Assembly (NCBI GenBank): GCA_023416855.1
Contig: JAEZGU010000065.1
Coordinates: forward strand, 1 to 37,401
Origin: Bacillota bacterium
GTDB lineage: Bacteria > Bacillota > Clostridia > Tissierellales > Sedimentibacteraceae
Reading direction: 5' to 3'
Length of the DNA: 37,401 bases
Shown: positions 13,740 through 22,154 of the stretch, one piece after another
Position numbering within the stretch: position 1 is the first letter of the stretch
How the letters are laid out: each line of letters begins with the position of its first letter
Notes under the pieces: generated by a model
Seen by the model: the letters and a program-made list of their open reading frames with translations, nothing else
Told to the model about the DNA's origin: nothing
Database searches by the model: none
Translations under genes and position numbers: made by a program

Positions 13740-15708
13740 GATGAACAAAATCAACATTATCGGGTTAAACACAGAAAAATCATTGCTAATCAAAGATATT
13801 ATGGATTTAGGAGTTGTGGAAATAAGTTCACAAGATTCTAAACTTACCGACCCTGAGTGGATTGAATATATTGAGAAGGATGGCAATGAGTTAGAAGTAT
13901 TAAACTATGATACTAAAATTTCTAAAATCAGTGAGTTACTGGAAAGCTTGGACAAATATGATACAAGTAAAAGACCATTATTCATCACAAGAAAAGAAAT
14001 TACTTCAGAAGAATTTTCCCAAAAGATATTGGATAATATTAGCATAGAGGAAAACGTGATTAAGGTTCTTGAATTAAATAAATCACTGAATGAACTAAGT
14101 TCTGAAGAAAACAAGATTGAAACTTCAATTTTAAGTTTAAAACCTTGGACTGGCTATGATGTGCCACTTAGCTTGAATGAAACGAGGTACACAAGTGTAT
14201 TAACGGGTGTGGTTCCAAATATAGTTGAAATTGAAAGGTTAGCAAATGATTTAAAGGAAAAAATTGAATCATGCTACTTTAAAACAGTTGGTTGTGACAA
14301 GGATCAACATTATATTTCTGTCATCTGTTTAACAAAGGAAAAGGATGATGTTTATGAAATTCTGAAGCAATATGGATTTAATACAGTTTCTTTTAAGGAT
14401 TTAGATGGAACTGCAGCTGAAAATATTATTAAATATGAACAAAAATTAAAAGAAATATTAGAAAAAAAGGAAATAATAGAAAAAGAACTAACAAATTGCG
14501 TGCCATATAAAGAAGAAATTCAAATATATTATGATTATCTAACAATTGAAAGAGATAAGAATAAAATATTAGGTAATATTCTTAAAACAAATACCACATT
14601 TTATATTCAAGGATGGACACCGGAAGCAAGTAAAAATAATATTGAAAAGGTGTTGAAAAAATATGAATGTTGGTATGAAATTTTAGAACCGGAGGTTGGA
14701 GAGCAATATCCTATCTTGTTAAACAACAAATCGCTTTCAGAACCTTTCGAAGCTATTACAGAGCTATATAGCTTACCTTCATCAACAAACATAGACCCAA
14801 CAGCTTTAATGGCTCCTTTTTATGCGATATTTTTTGGACTTATGCTGGCTGATGTTGGATATGGTTTGATTATGGCCTTACTTTGCTTCTCATTGCTTAA
14901 GAAGTTTAAATTGGAAGGTACAATAAGAAAGATGCTAAAGTTGTTTTTCTATTGTGGAGTAGCAACAGCATTCTGGGGAGTAATGTTTGGAAGTTATTTT
15001 GGAGATGTCATTCCTGCTGCAGCAAAGCTTATCTTTAATTCTGACTTTACAATAAGGCCAGTGTGGATTAATCCGATGGAACAACCTATGACCTTGTTAA
15101 TCTTTTCTTTTATATTCGGTGTAATACATTTGTTTACCGGTATGGCCATACAAGCATATATGCTTATTAGGAATGGCGATACAAAGGCTGCTGTATTTGA
15201 TATAGGATTTTGGTACGGTTTCATAATTGGTATTGCACTATGGTTGTTTGGTAATTCTATCATATCGGGGTCTGCTGAAGTTGGAAAATGGATGACTATT
15301 ATTTTTGCCATTGGTTTAGTATTAACTCAAGGTAGAAATAAGGATAATATAGTAAGTAAATTAATTAGCGGTGTCTTAAGCTTATATAATATTACAAGTT
15401 ATTTAAGTGATGTGCTTTCATATTCAAGGTTGCTTGCACTTGGTCTAGCCACAGGAGTTGTATCTTCAGTTGTAAGCATCTTAGGTAGCATGGGAGGCAG
15501 AAATATTTTCGGTATCTTGCTTTTTGTAGTAGTATTATTAATTGGGCATGTTTTCAACTTTGCTATTAATGCTTTAGGTGCATTTGTTCACGCAGCAAGG
15601 TTGCAGTATGTAGAATTTTTCGGAAAATTTTATGAGGGCGGAGGAGAACCCTTTAATCCTTTAGCTAAAAAAACTAAATATAACAAAATTATCAAGGAGG
15701 AAATTTAA
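13726..15708 (+). CDS. ntpI: V-type ATPase subunit I
   Basis: Subunit I (homologue of eukaryotic subunit a) provides the membrane half-channels beside the rotor ring. The 660-residue protein has a soluble N-terminal half of about 350 residues with coiled-coil segments, then a hydrophobic half beginning near TALMAPFYAIFFGLMLADVGYG and ending in the conserved AARLQYVEFFGKFYEGGGEPF. The GTG at 13726 gives the family-typical MAIVKM start; an ATG at 13741 is the alternative. It is followed immediately by ntpK behind AAGGAGG. Confidence 0.95.
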   Translation: MAIVKMNKINIIGLNTEKSLLIKDIMDLGVVEISSQDSKLTDPEWIEYIEKDGNELEVLNYDTKISKISELLESLDKYDTSKRPLFITRKEITSEEFSQKILDNISIEENVIKVLELNKSLNELSSEENKIETSILSLKPWTGYDVPLSLNETRYTSVLTGVVPNIVEIERLANDLKEKIESCYFKTVGCDKDQHYISVICLTKEKDDVYEILKQYGFNTVSFKDLDGTAAENIIKYEQKLKEILEKKEIIEKELTNCVPYKEEIQIYYDYLTIERDKNKILGNILKTNTTFYIQGWTPEASKNNIEKVLKKYECWYEILEPEVGEQYPILLNNKSLSEPFEAITELYSLPSSTNIDPTALMAPFYAIFFGLMLADVGYGLIMALLCFSLLKKFKLEGTIRKMLKLFFYCGVATAFWGVMFGSYFGDVIPAAAKLIFNSDFTIRPVWINPMEQPMTLLIFSFIFGVIHLFTGMAIQAYMLIRNGDTKAAVFDIGFWYGFIIGIALWLFGNSIISGSAEVGKWMTIIFAIGLVLTQGRNKDNIVSKLISGVLSLYNITSYLSDVLSYSRLLALGLATGVVSSVVSILGSMGGRNIFGILLFVVVLLIGHVFNFAINALGAFVHAARLQYVEFFGKFYEGGGEPFNPLAKKTKYNKIIKEEI

Positions 15709-16191
15709 ATGAACAACATATTAACAAACGGGAACTTTTTAGCAATTTTAGGTGCTTCAATTGCTGCATTAGCAGGTATAGGAAGTGCAATAGGTGTTGG
15801 AATAGCAGGTCAATCAGCAGCTGGAGTTGTAGCTGAAGATCCAAAAAAATTTGGTGCTACATTAATCTTACAAGCTTTACCTGGAACTCAAGGTATTTAT
15901 GGACTTCTTGTTGCTTTTATAATTCTTAACAAAATAGGATTATTAGGTGGAGGAATGGCAAGTTTAACAGCTGCACAAGGTGGGTTTTTCTTTGCTGCTT
16001 CACTTCCAATAGGAATAGTGGGTATTATTTCTGCTATACATCAAGGTAAAGTTGCTGCATCTGGTATAATGTTAGTTGGAAAAAGACCTGAGGAAATAGC
16101 AAAAGCAATGGTTTATGCAGCTATGGTTGAAACATATGCGGTATTAGCGCTTCTTATTTCATTCCTTATGATTAATGGTATTGCAATATAA
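15709..16191 (+). CDS. ntpK: V-type ATPase rotor subunit K, sodium-type ligand set
   Basis: Subunit K forms the membrane ring that carries the coupling ion. The 160-residue protein is a duplicated pair of helical hairpins (four membrane helices), the V-type doubled form. The residues that hold sodium in E. hirae NtpK have counterparts here: Leu57, Thr60, Gln61 and Tyr64 in LPGTQGIYG, Gln112 in IHQGK and the essential Glu141 in VETYA. Only the second half has the carboxylate. This argues for a sodium-translocating enzyme, as inference from conserved ligands. Coding starts at the base after the ntpI stop. Confidence 0.95.
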   Translation: MNNILTNGNFLAILGASIAALAGIGSAIGVGIAGQSAAGVVAEDPKKFGATLILQALPGTQGIYGLLVAFIILNKIGLLGGGMASLTAAQGGFFFAASLPIGIVGIISAIHQGKVAASGIMLVGKRPEEIAKAMVYAAMVETYAVLALLISFLMINGIAI

Positions 16192-16226
16192 CATGTATAT
16201 TAAAAATATAATAAGGATGTGAGTAA

Positions 16227-16808
16227 ATGAGCATTGAAAATATAACAGCTACTATTATAAATGATGCTAAATTAGTTGAAAAAACCTCTATAAATGATGC
16301 AGAGAAAGCTATGGAGGATATTATAAATAAAGCAAAAATAGAGGCTGAAGAAATAAAGACAAAAACAGCAGAAAAAAGCATTAAGGAAGCAGAAAGTTTA
16401 AAAAGCAGAAAGATATCTGCTGCAGAACTTCAAGCTAGAAAAATGATTCTTAGTGCTAAGCAAGAGGCTATTCAAAGAAGCTTTGATTTGGCACTTGAAA
16501 AATTAAAAACAATGCCAGAAGATAAATATTTAAATTATTTGACAGAAGAAATAGTTAAAATCCCTGTAAACGAAGGAATAATAATTTTAAATCAAAGAGA
16601 TAGAAATAAATTAGGTGAGAAGTTATTAAATGCTGTTAATAAAGGATTAGATGTTCAAAGATATAGACTTGGCGATGAAACCATAAATGTAAGTGGTGGA
16701 TTTCTTTTAAAAAGCGGAAATATAGAGATTAACAACACCTTTGAAACATTGTTAAATTCAATAAAGGATGATTTAACTAACGAAGTAGCAAATGCACTAT
16801 TTAAATAA
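16227..16808 (+). CDS. ntpE: V-type ATPase subunit E
   Basis: Subunit E is the long partner of the peripheral stalk. The 193-residue protein has a charged N-terminal coiled coil (about residues 15-80) and a globular C-terminal domain with GGFLLKSGNIEINNTFETLL, the usual E-family ending that contacts the catalytic head. It is preceded by AAGGATGTGAGTAA and lies between ntpK and ntpC as in E. hirae. Confidence 0.92.
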   Translation: MSIENITATIINDAKLVEKTSINDAEKAMEDIINKAKIEAEEIKTKTAEKSIKEAESLKSRKISAAELQARKMILSAKQEAIQRSFDLALEKLKTMPEDKYLNYLTEEIVKIPVNEGIIILNQRDRNKLGEKLLNAVNKGLDVQRYRLGDETINVSGGFLLKSGNIEINNTFETLLNSIKDDLTNEVANALFK

Positions 16809-16829
16809 ATTTTCTGCCTGAAAGGAGGA

Positions 16830-17843
16830 ATGGCTTTGGCAAAAATTAAGGATACAGATTATTTGTTTTCCACTGCAAGGGTCAGAAGTGTTGAAAAATA
16901 CATGCTTACTCGTGAAAGAGCAGAAAAAATGATTGATGCAAAAACCACATTAGATAGCTTAAGAGTACTAAGTGATATAAATTATGGAAATGGCAATGAA
17001 ATTACTGATCCTCACAACTATGAAAAGTTACTAAGTGAAGAACATAAAAAAACATATGATTTTATTTCATCTATAGCACCAGAATTAGAATTTTTTAATA
17101 TGTTTTTATATCCATATGATTATCATAATTTAAAAGTTATTCTGAAATCAGAATATCTATCAATTGATTCTTCTGATATCTTGGTTGATACTGGCTCAAT
17201 TGACTTAAAAACAATTAAATTTGCAGTAAAAGAAAGAGAATTTTCAGCTCTTACTCAAAATATGGAAAAAGCATTAAAAGAAGTAATTGAAACTTTTCCA
17301 AAAACTAATGATCCTCAGCAAATTGATATTATCTTTGATAAGTATTGCTATGAGGAAATGCTAAATGCTGCTAAAAAAACAAACAATGACTTTATAATAA
17401 ATTACATTAAGTTGCAGATTGATACAATAAATATAAAGTCTTATGTAAGATTGAAAAAAATGAGCAAATCATGGGATTTTTTTACTAAGATTTTTATATC
17501 TGGTGGCAACATTAATGAACAAATATTTGTGAAAAATTATGATGACACATTCGAGAAGTTTGCTGAACAATTATCAGCATATGGCTTTAGAGATTTATTC
17601 TTAGAAGGAACTGAAAGCTTAATTGAAACAGGTAAATTTACAACATTAGAAAAGCTCTTGGATAATAAATTAATAGAATATATTAAGTCATCTAAGTACG
17701 TTCCTTTTGGTATAGAACCACTTGTGGGATATTTGATAGCAAAGGATAATGAGATAAAAATTGCAAGAATAATTTTGGCAGGTAAGCTTGCAGGTATCTC
17801 TCCTGAGCTTCTAAGAGAAAGGTTGAGAGAAACTTATGTATAA
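16830..17843 (+). CDS. ntpC: V-type ATPase subunit C
   Basis: Subunit C (homologue of eukaryotic d) sits as a socket between the rotor ring and the central shaft. The 337-residue, mainly helical protein shows the family pattern near TARVRSVEKYMLTRERAEKM and YDYHNLKVILKSEY, and ends with PEELLRERLRE-like residues. The start is uncertain: AAAGGAGG ends only one base before the ATG at 16830, while a TTG at 16836 has ideal seven-base spacing and would shorten the protein by two residues. The end overlaps the next gene by eight bases. Confidence 0.92.
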   Translation: MALAKIKDTDYLFSTARVRSVEKYMLTRERAEKMIDAKTTLDSLRVLSDINYGNGNEITDPHNYEKLLSEEHKKTYDFISSIAPELEFFNMFLYPYDYHNLKVILKSEYLSIDSSDILVDTGSIDLKTIKFAVKEREFSALTQNMEKALKEVIETFPKTNDPQQIDIIFDKYCYEEMLNAAKKTNNDFIINYIKLQIDTINIKSYVRLKKMSKSWDFFTKIFISGGNINEQIFVKNYDDTFEKFAEQLSAYGFRDLFLEGTESLIETGKFTTLEKLLDNKLIEYIKSSKYVPFGIEPLVGYLIAKDNEIKIARIILAGKLAGISPELLRERLRETYV

Positions 17844-18156
17844 GATAGGTGTTATCGGTGATAAACAAAGTGTCCAAGGTTTTAAAGCAGTAGGTTTAGA
17901 TGTATATGATTGTACATCAAGTGAAGAGGCTAAACGCAAAGTATTAAAAATAGCAAATGATGATTACGCGATTATATATATAACTGAAAACTTCTATGCT
18001 GAAATATTGGATATTGTAAATGAATATAACGAAAAGCGCCTGCCGGCAATAATTCCTATACCAGGTATGAATGGTTCGATGGGATTAGGATTTGAGAACA
18101 TAAAAAAAGCTGTAGAAAAAGCAGTTGGTGCTGATATATTGTTTAATAACGATTAA
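17836..18156 (+). CDS. ntpG: V-type ATPase subunit F (NtpG)
   Basis: This 106-residue Rossmann-like subunit binds the central shaft subunit D and can stimulate ATPase activity. YKIGVIGDKQSVQGFKAVGLDVY at the N-terminus, the YAIIYITE strand and the IPIPG stretch match subunit F/NtpG. The start overlaps the end of ntpC, indicating translational coupling. Confidence 0.93.
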   Translation: MYKIGVIGDKQSVQGFKAVGLDVYDCTSSEEAKRKVLKIANDDYAIIYITENFYAEILDIVNEYNEKRLPAIIPIPGMNGSMGLGFENIKKAVEKAVGADILFNND

Positions 18157-18189
18157 ATAGTAAATAAATGAAAGCAGGTGATTGATTTA

Positions 18190-19962
18190 ATGAGCCAAGG
18201 AAGAGTAGTAAAGATATCCGGTCCGTTAGTTATAGCTGAAGGTATGAAAGATGCAGACATGTTTGACGTTGTACGTGTTAGTGAACAAGGACTTATAGGC
18301 GAGATAATAGAGATGCGTGGCGATAGAGCATCAATTCAGGTTTATGAAGAAACAGCAGGATTAGCTCCTGGAGCACCTGTAGTATCAACCGGTGCACAGT
18401 TATCAGTTGAGCTTGGACCTGGACTTATAGAGACAATATACGACGGAATTCAAAGGCCTCTTGAAGAAATTAGAAAAATTGCAGGACCTAATATATCAAG
18501 AGGTATTAGCGTACCATCTCTTAATAGAGAGAAAAAGTGGGAATTTGTGCCTGTTGTTAACATAGGCGACAAAGTCCAAGCAGGAGATATAATAGGTACA
18601 GTACAAGAAACTATAGTTGTACAACAAAAAATTATGGTTCCATATGGCGTGAGTGGAACAATACAAGATATAAAATCCGGTAACTTCACAGTTGAAGAAA
18701 CAGTTTGCACCGTACTTAAAGAAGACGGTGAAAAAGTTAATTTAACAATGATGCAAAAATGGCCTGTAAGAAGAGGTAGACCATATAAGGAAAAATTAGT
18801 TCCTGATACTCCTTTAGTAACAGGGCAAAGAGTTATAGACACTATGTTCCCGATCTCAAAGGGTGGTGTTGCAGCTGTACCCGGCCCATTCGGTAGTGGT
18901 AAGACTGTAGTTCAACACCAATTAGCTAAGTGGGCAGATGCTGAAATAGTTGTTTATATAGGCTGTGGTGAACGTGGTAATGAAATGACAGACGTTCTTA
19001 TGGAGTTCCCTGAATTAAAGGACCCAAGAACAGGGGAATCTTTAATGAAACGTACAGTGTTAATTGCTAACACATCAGATATGCCTGTTGCTGCTCGAGA
19101 AGCATCTATTTATACAGGTATTACAATAGCTGAATATTTTAGAGATATGGGTTATTCAGTTGCTTTAATGGCTGATTCTACATCCAGATGGGCAGAAGCA
19201 CTTCGTGAAATGTCAGGTCGTCTTGAAGAAATGCCAGGTGAAGAAGGTTATCCGGCATATCTTGCATCTCGTCTTGCACAATTTTACGAAAGAGCAGGAA
19301 GAGTAATAAGCTTAGGAACTGAAGGTAGAGAAGGTGCATTATCAGCAATCGGTGCAGTTTCACCTCCAGGTGGAGATATTTCAGAACCAGTATCTCAGGC
19401 GACACTTCGTATAGTAAAAGTATTCTGGGCTCTTGATGCTCAGCTTGCATATAGACGTCACTTCCCTGCAATTAACTGGTTGAACAGTTATTCCTTATAT
19501 GTTGATAGAATTGGAAAGTGGTTTGATGAAACAGTTGCACGTAATTGGACTTCAATGCGAACAGAAACAATGAGATTGTTACAAGAAGAAGCTGAATTAA
19601 ATGAAATAGTTCAATTAGTTGGTGTTGATTCTCTTTCTGTTGGAGATAGATTGAAGCTTGAAGCAACTCGTTCCATAAGAGAGGACTACTTGCATCAGAA
19701 TGCATTCCATGATGTAGATACTTATACATCCCTTGAAAAACAACATAAATTATTGACATTAATTTTAAAATATTACCACGATGGTATGAATGCTTTAAAA
19801 GAAGGTGCAGAATTTAAAAAATTATCCGAGCTTCCTGTAAGAGAAAGAATCGGTAGATTTAAATACACAGAAGAAAAAGATATAAAAGAAGTATTTGACA
19901 ATATTAACAAACAAATAGAAACAGAAATTTCAGCTTTAGTTTCAAGCAAGGAGGTTGAATAA
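18190..19962 (+). CDS. ntpA: V-type ATPase catalytic subunit A
   Basis: Subunit A hydrolyses (or makes) ATP in the A3B3 head. The 590-residue protein has the beta-barrel start (GRVVKISGPLVIAEGM), the V-type bulge insertion after residue 110, and the P-loop GPFGSGKT at 232-239 with Lys238. It also has the catalytic-Glu region GERGNEM and SRWAEALREMSGRLEEMPGEEGYPAYL. The ATG at 18190 with GCAGGTGATT upstream is preferred to a GTG at 18178. Length and motif positions match E. hirae NtpA closely. Confidence 0.97.
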   Translation: MSQGRVVKISGPLVIAEGMKDADMFDVVRVSEQGLIGEIIEMRGDRASIQVYEETAGLAPGAPVVSTGAQLSVELGPGLIETIYDGIQRPLEEIRKIAGPNISRGISVPSLNREKKWEFVPVVNIGDKVQAGDIIGTVQETIVVQQKIMVPYGVSGTIQDIKSGNFTVEETVCTVLKEDGEKVNLTMMQKWPVRRGRPYKEKLVPDTPLVTGQRVIDTMFPISKGGVAAVPGPFGSGKTVVQHQLAKWADAEIVVYIGCGERGNEMTDVLMEFPELKDPRTGESLMKRTVLIANTSDMPVAAREASIYTGITIAEYFRDMGYSVALMADSTSRWAEALREMSGRLEEMPGEEGYPAYLASRLAQFYERAGRVISLGTEGREGALSAIGAVSPPGGDISEPVSQATLRIVKVFWALDAQLAYRRHFPAINWLNSYSLYVDRIGKWFDETVARNWTSMRTETMRLLQEEAELNEIVQLVGVDSLSVGDRLKLEATRSIREDYLHQNAFHDVDTYTSLEKQHKLLTLILKYYHDGMNALKEGAEFKKLSELPVRERIGRFKYTEEKDIKEVFDNINKQIETEISALVSSKEVE

Positions 19963-19963
19963 T

Positions 19964-21340
19964 ATGATAAGAGAATATAAGACCATATCAGAGGTAGCAG
20001 GACCTTTAATGCTTGTTAAAAATGTTGAAAATGTATCATACGATGAACTTGGTGTTATTGAGCTTCCAAACGGAGAAACAAGAAGCTGTAGAGTTCTTGA
20101 AATTAACGGTAGTAATGCTTTGGTGCAGCTATTTGAAAGCTCAGCAGGAATAAATCTTGCAGAAAGTAAAGTAAAATTCTTAGGAAGAGGAATGGAGTTA
20201 GCTGTTTCATATGACATGTTAGGTCGTGTATTTGACGGTTTAGGCAGACCTATTGATAATGGACCGGCTATAATACCTGAAAAAAGATTAGATATAGCAG
20301 GACTTCCTATGAACCCATCAGCTCGTGACTATCCTGATGAATTTATACAAACAGGAGTTTCTGCAATTGATGGATTAAACACATTAGTAAGAGGACAAAA
20401 ATTACCTATATTTTCAGGTTCAGGTTTACCACATGCTAACTTAGCTGCTCAAATTGCACGTCAGTCAAAGGTTTTAGGTACTGATTCTAAGTTCGCAGTT
20501 GTATTTGCTGCTATAGGTATCACATATGAAGAAGCAGACTTCTTTATATCAGATTTCAGAAAAACAGGTGCTATTGATAGAACAGTATTGTTCATGAACT
20601 TAGCAGACGACCCTGCTATTGAGCGTATATCAACTCCTCGTATGGCACTAACAGCCGCAGAGTTTTTAGCTTTTGATAAAGGAATGCACGTGCTTGTTAT
20701 ATTAACAGATATAACAAATTATGCAGAAGCTCTTCGTGAAGTTTCCGCGGCTCGTAAGGAAGTACCTGGAAGACGTGGATATCCAGGTTATTTATATACA
20801 GACTTAGCAACACTGTATGAGAGAGCAGGAAGAAAGAGAGATATTGAAGGATCAATTACAATGATTCCTATCTTAACAATGCCTGAAGATGATAAAACAC
20901 ATCCTATCCCTGACTTAACAGGATATATTACAGAAGGCCAGATTATTCTTTCTCGTGAATTGTACAGAAAAGATATAAAACTTCCTATAGATGTTCTACC
21001 GTCTTTATCTCGTTTAAAGGATAAAGGTATAGGTAGAGGTAAGACAAGAGAAGATCATTCAGATGTATTGAACCAGCTTTTCGCAGCTTACGCAAGAGGT
21101 AAGGAAGCTAAAGAGCTTATGGCAATACTTGGTGAGGCAGCTCTTTCTGATGCTGATAAATTCTATGCTAAATTTGCTGATGAATTTGAAAGAAAGTATG
21201 TTTCTCAAGGTTATGAAACAAACAGAACAATTGAAGAAACACTGCAGATAGGTTGGGATTTATTGACTCTATTACCAAAGAGCGAACTAAAACGTATAAG
21301 AGACGAATATATTGAAAAATACTATCCCAAAAATGAATAA
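19964..21340 (+). CDS. ntpB: V-type ATPase subunit B
   Basis: Subunit B is the non-catalytic partner of A in the head. The 458-residue protein lacks a classical P-loop (SGSGLPHANLAAQIARQ in its place), as expected, and has the B-type signatures TDITNYAEALREVSAARKEVPGRRGYPGY and IPILTMPEDDKTHPIPDLTGYITEGQI. ATG at 19964 follows AAGGAGG in the end of ntpA, one base after its stop; an upstream TTG at 19955 is less likely. Confidence 0.97.
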   Translation: MIREYKTISEVAGPLMLVKNVENVSYDELGVIELPNGETRSCRVLEINGSNALVQLFESSAGINLAESKVKFLGRGMELAVSYDMLGRVFDGLGRPIDNGPAIIPEKRLDIAGLPMNPSARDYPDEFIQTGVSAIDGLNTLVRGQKLPIFSGSGLPHANLAAQIARQSKVLGTDSKFAVVFAAIGITYEEADFFISDFRKTGAIDRTVLFMNLADDPAIERISTPRMALTAAEFLAFDKGMHVLVILTDITNYAEALREVSAARKEVPGRRGYPGYLYTDLATLYERAGRKRDIEGSITMIPILTMPEDDKTHPIPDLTGYITEGQIILSRELYRKDIKLPIDVLPSLSRLKDKGIGRGKTREDHSDVLNQLFAAYARGKEAKELMAILGEAALSDADKFYAKFADEFERKYVSQGYETNRTIEETLQIGWDLLTLLPKSELKRIRDEYIEKYYPKNE

Positions 21341-21358
21341 AATGAGGGGTGAAAAGTT

Positions 21359-22051
21359 ATGGCAAGGTTAAATGTAAATCCAACCAGAATGGTATTAACC
21401 TCTCTGAAAATGCGTTTGAAAGTGGCGGTTAAAGGTCATAAAATGCTTAAGGATAAACGTGATGAGCTTATGAAACAATTTTTAGAGCTTGCCAGAGTAA
21501 ATAAAAGCTTGAGAGAAGAAGTGGAATCACATATATCAGCTGTTTATTCCAATTTTGTAATTGCAAGTGCAGTTATGTCAACAGAAGTTTTAGAAGAAGC
21601 TCTTATGTTTCCGAAACAAGGTGTTTCAATTGAGGTCGGCAATAAAAATGTTATGAGTGTAAATGTACCTGTATTTGATTTTAAAACAACCACTGATGAT
21701 ACATCAAATATTTATCCTTATGGTTTTGCCAATACTTCAGCTGAGCTTGATAATGCCATTGAAAATTTATCGAATATATTTCCTGAACTGTTAAAGTTAG
21801 CTGCAGTTGAAAAGGAAGTACAGCTTCTTGCTGCGGAAATTGAAAAAACCAGAAGAAGAGTTAATGCTCTTGAATATGTTATGATTCCGCGTTTCCAAGA
21901 AACAATCAAGTATATTCAAATGAAACTTGATGAAAATGAAAGAGGTAATCAAACAAGGTTGATGAAGGTCAAGGACATGATGATTCAAGAAATCATCGAG
22001 GAAAAACAGGCAAAAACACAAGCAGCATTAGATGAATTTAATAATAAATAA
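21359..22051 (+). CDS. ntpD: V-type ATPase subunit D
   Basis: Subunit D forms the central shaft that turns inside the head. The 230-residue protein has long N- and C-terminal helices (NPTRMVLTSLKMRLKVAVKGHKMLKDKRDEL and EKTRRRVNALEYVMIPRFQETIKYI), the standard family signature. A terminator follows directly, so the operon ends here: unlike E. hirae there is no ntpH or ntpJ after it. Confidence 0.96.
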   Translation: MARLNVNPTRMVLTSLKMRLKVAVKGHKMLKDKRDELMKQFLELARVNKSLREEVESHISAVYSNFVIASAVMSTEVLEEALMFPKQGVSIEVGNKNVMSVNVPVFDFKTTTDDTSNIYPYGFANTSAELDNAIENLSNIFPELLKLAAVEKEVQLLAAEIEKTRRRVNALEYVMIPRFQETIKYIQMKLDENERGNQTRLMKVKDMMIQEIIEEKQAKTQAALDEFNNK

Positions 22052-22056
22052 TTAAG

Positions 22057-22082
22057 ATGGGGAAGCTATTCCCCATTTTTTT
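22057..22082 (+). terminator. Rho-independent terminator of the V-ATPase operon
   Basis: Perfect eight-base arms ATGGGGAA (22057-22064) and TTCCCCAT (22069-22076), a GCTA loop and a run of seven T form a textbook terminator five bases after the ntpD stop. Confidence 0.92.
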
Positions 22083-22083
22083 C

Positions 22084-22112
22084 TTGACAAATCAAGGGTG
22101 TACATATATACT
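22084..22112 (+). promoter_or_regulatory. Promoter of the nitronate-monooxygenase-like gene
   Basis: TTGACA (22084-22089) and TATACT (22107-22112) are separated by 17 bp, just after the V-ATPase terminator. Architecture is the same as at acpP. Confidence 0.8.
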
Positions 22113-22124
22113 TTGAATATCAAA
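22112..22124. promoter_or_regulatory. FabT-like operator TTTGAATATCAAA
   Basis: The site has arms TTTGA/TCAAA around ATA and starts at the last base of the -10 box, exactly as the copy at 7694-7706 does. The two -10 to operator stretches match at 17 of 18 bases. A bound repressor would block initiation. Confidence 0.65.
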
Positions 22125-22154
22125 TAAATTGATTTATAAAATATTGGAGATAAG

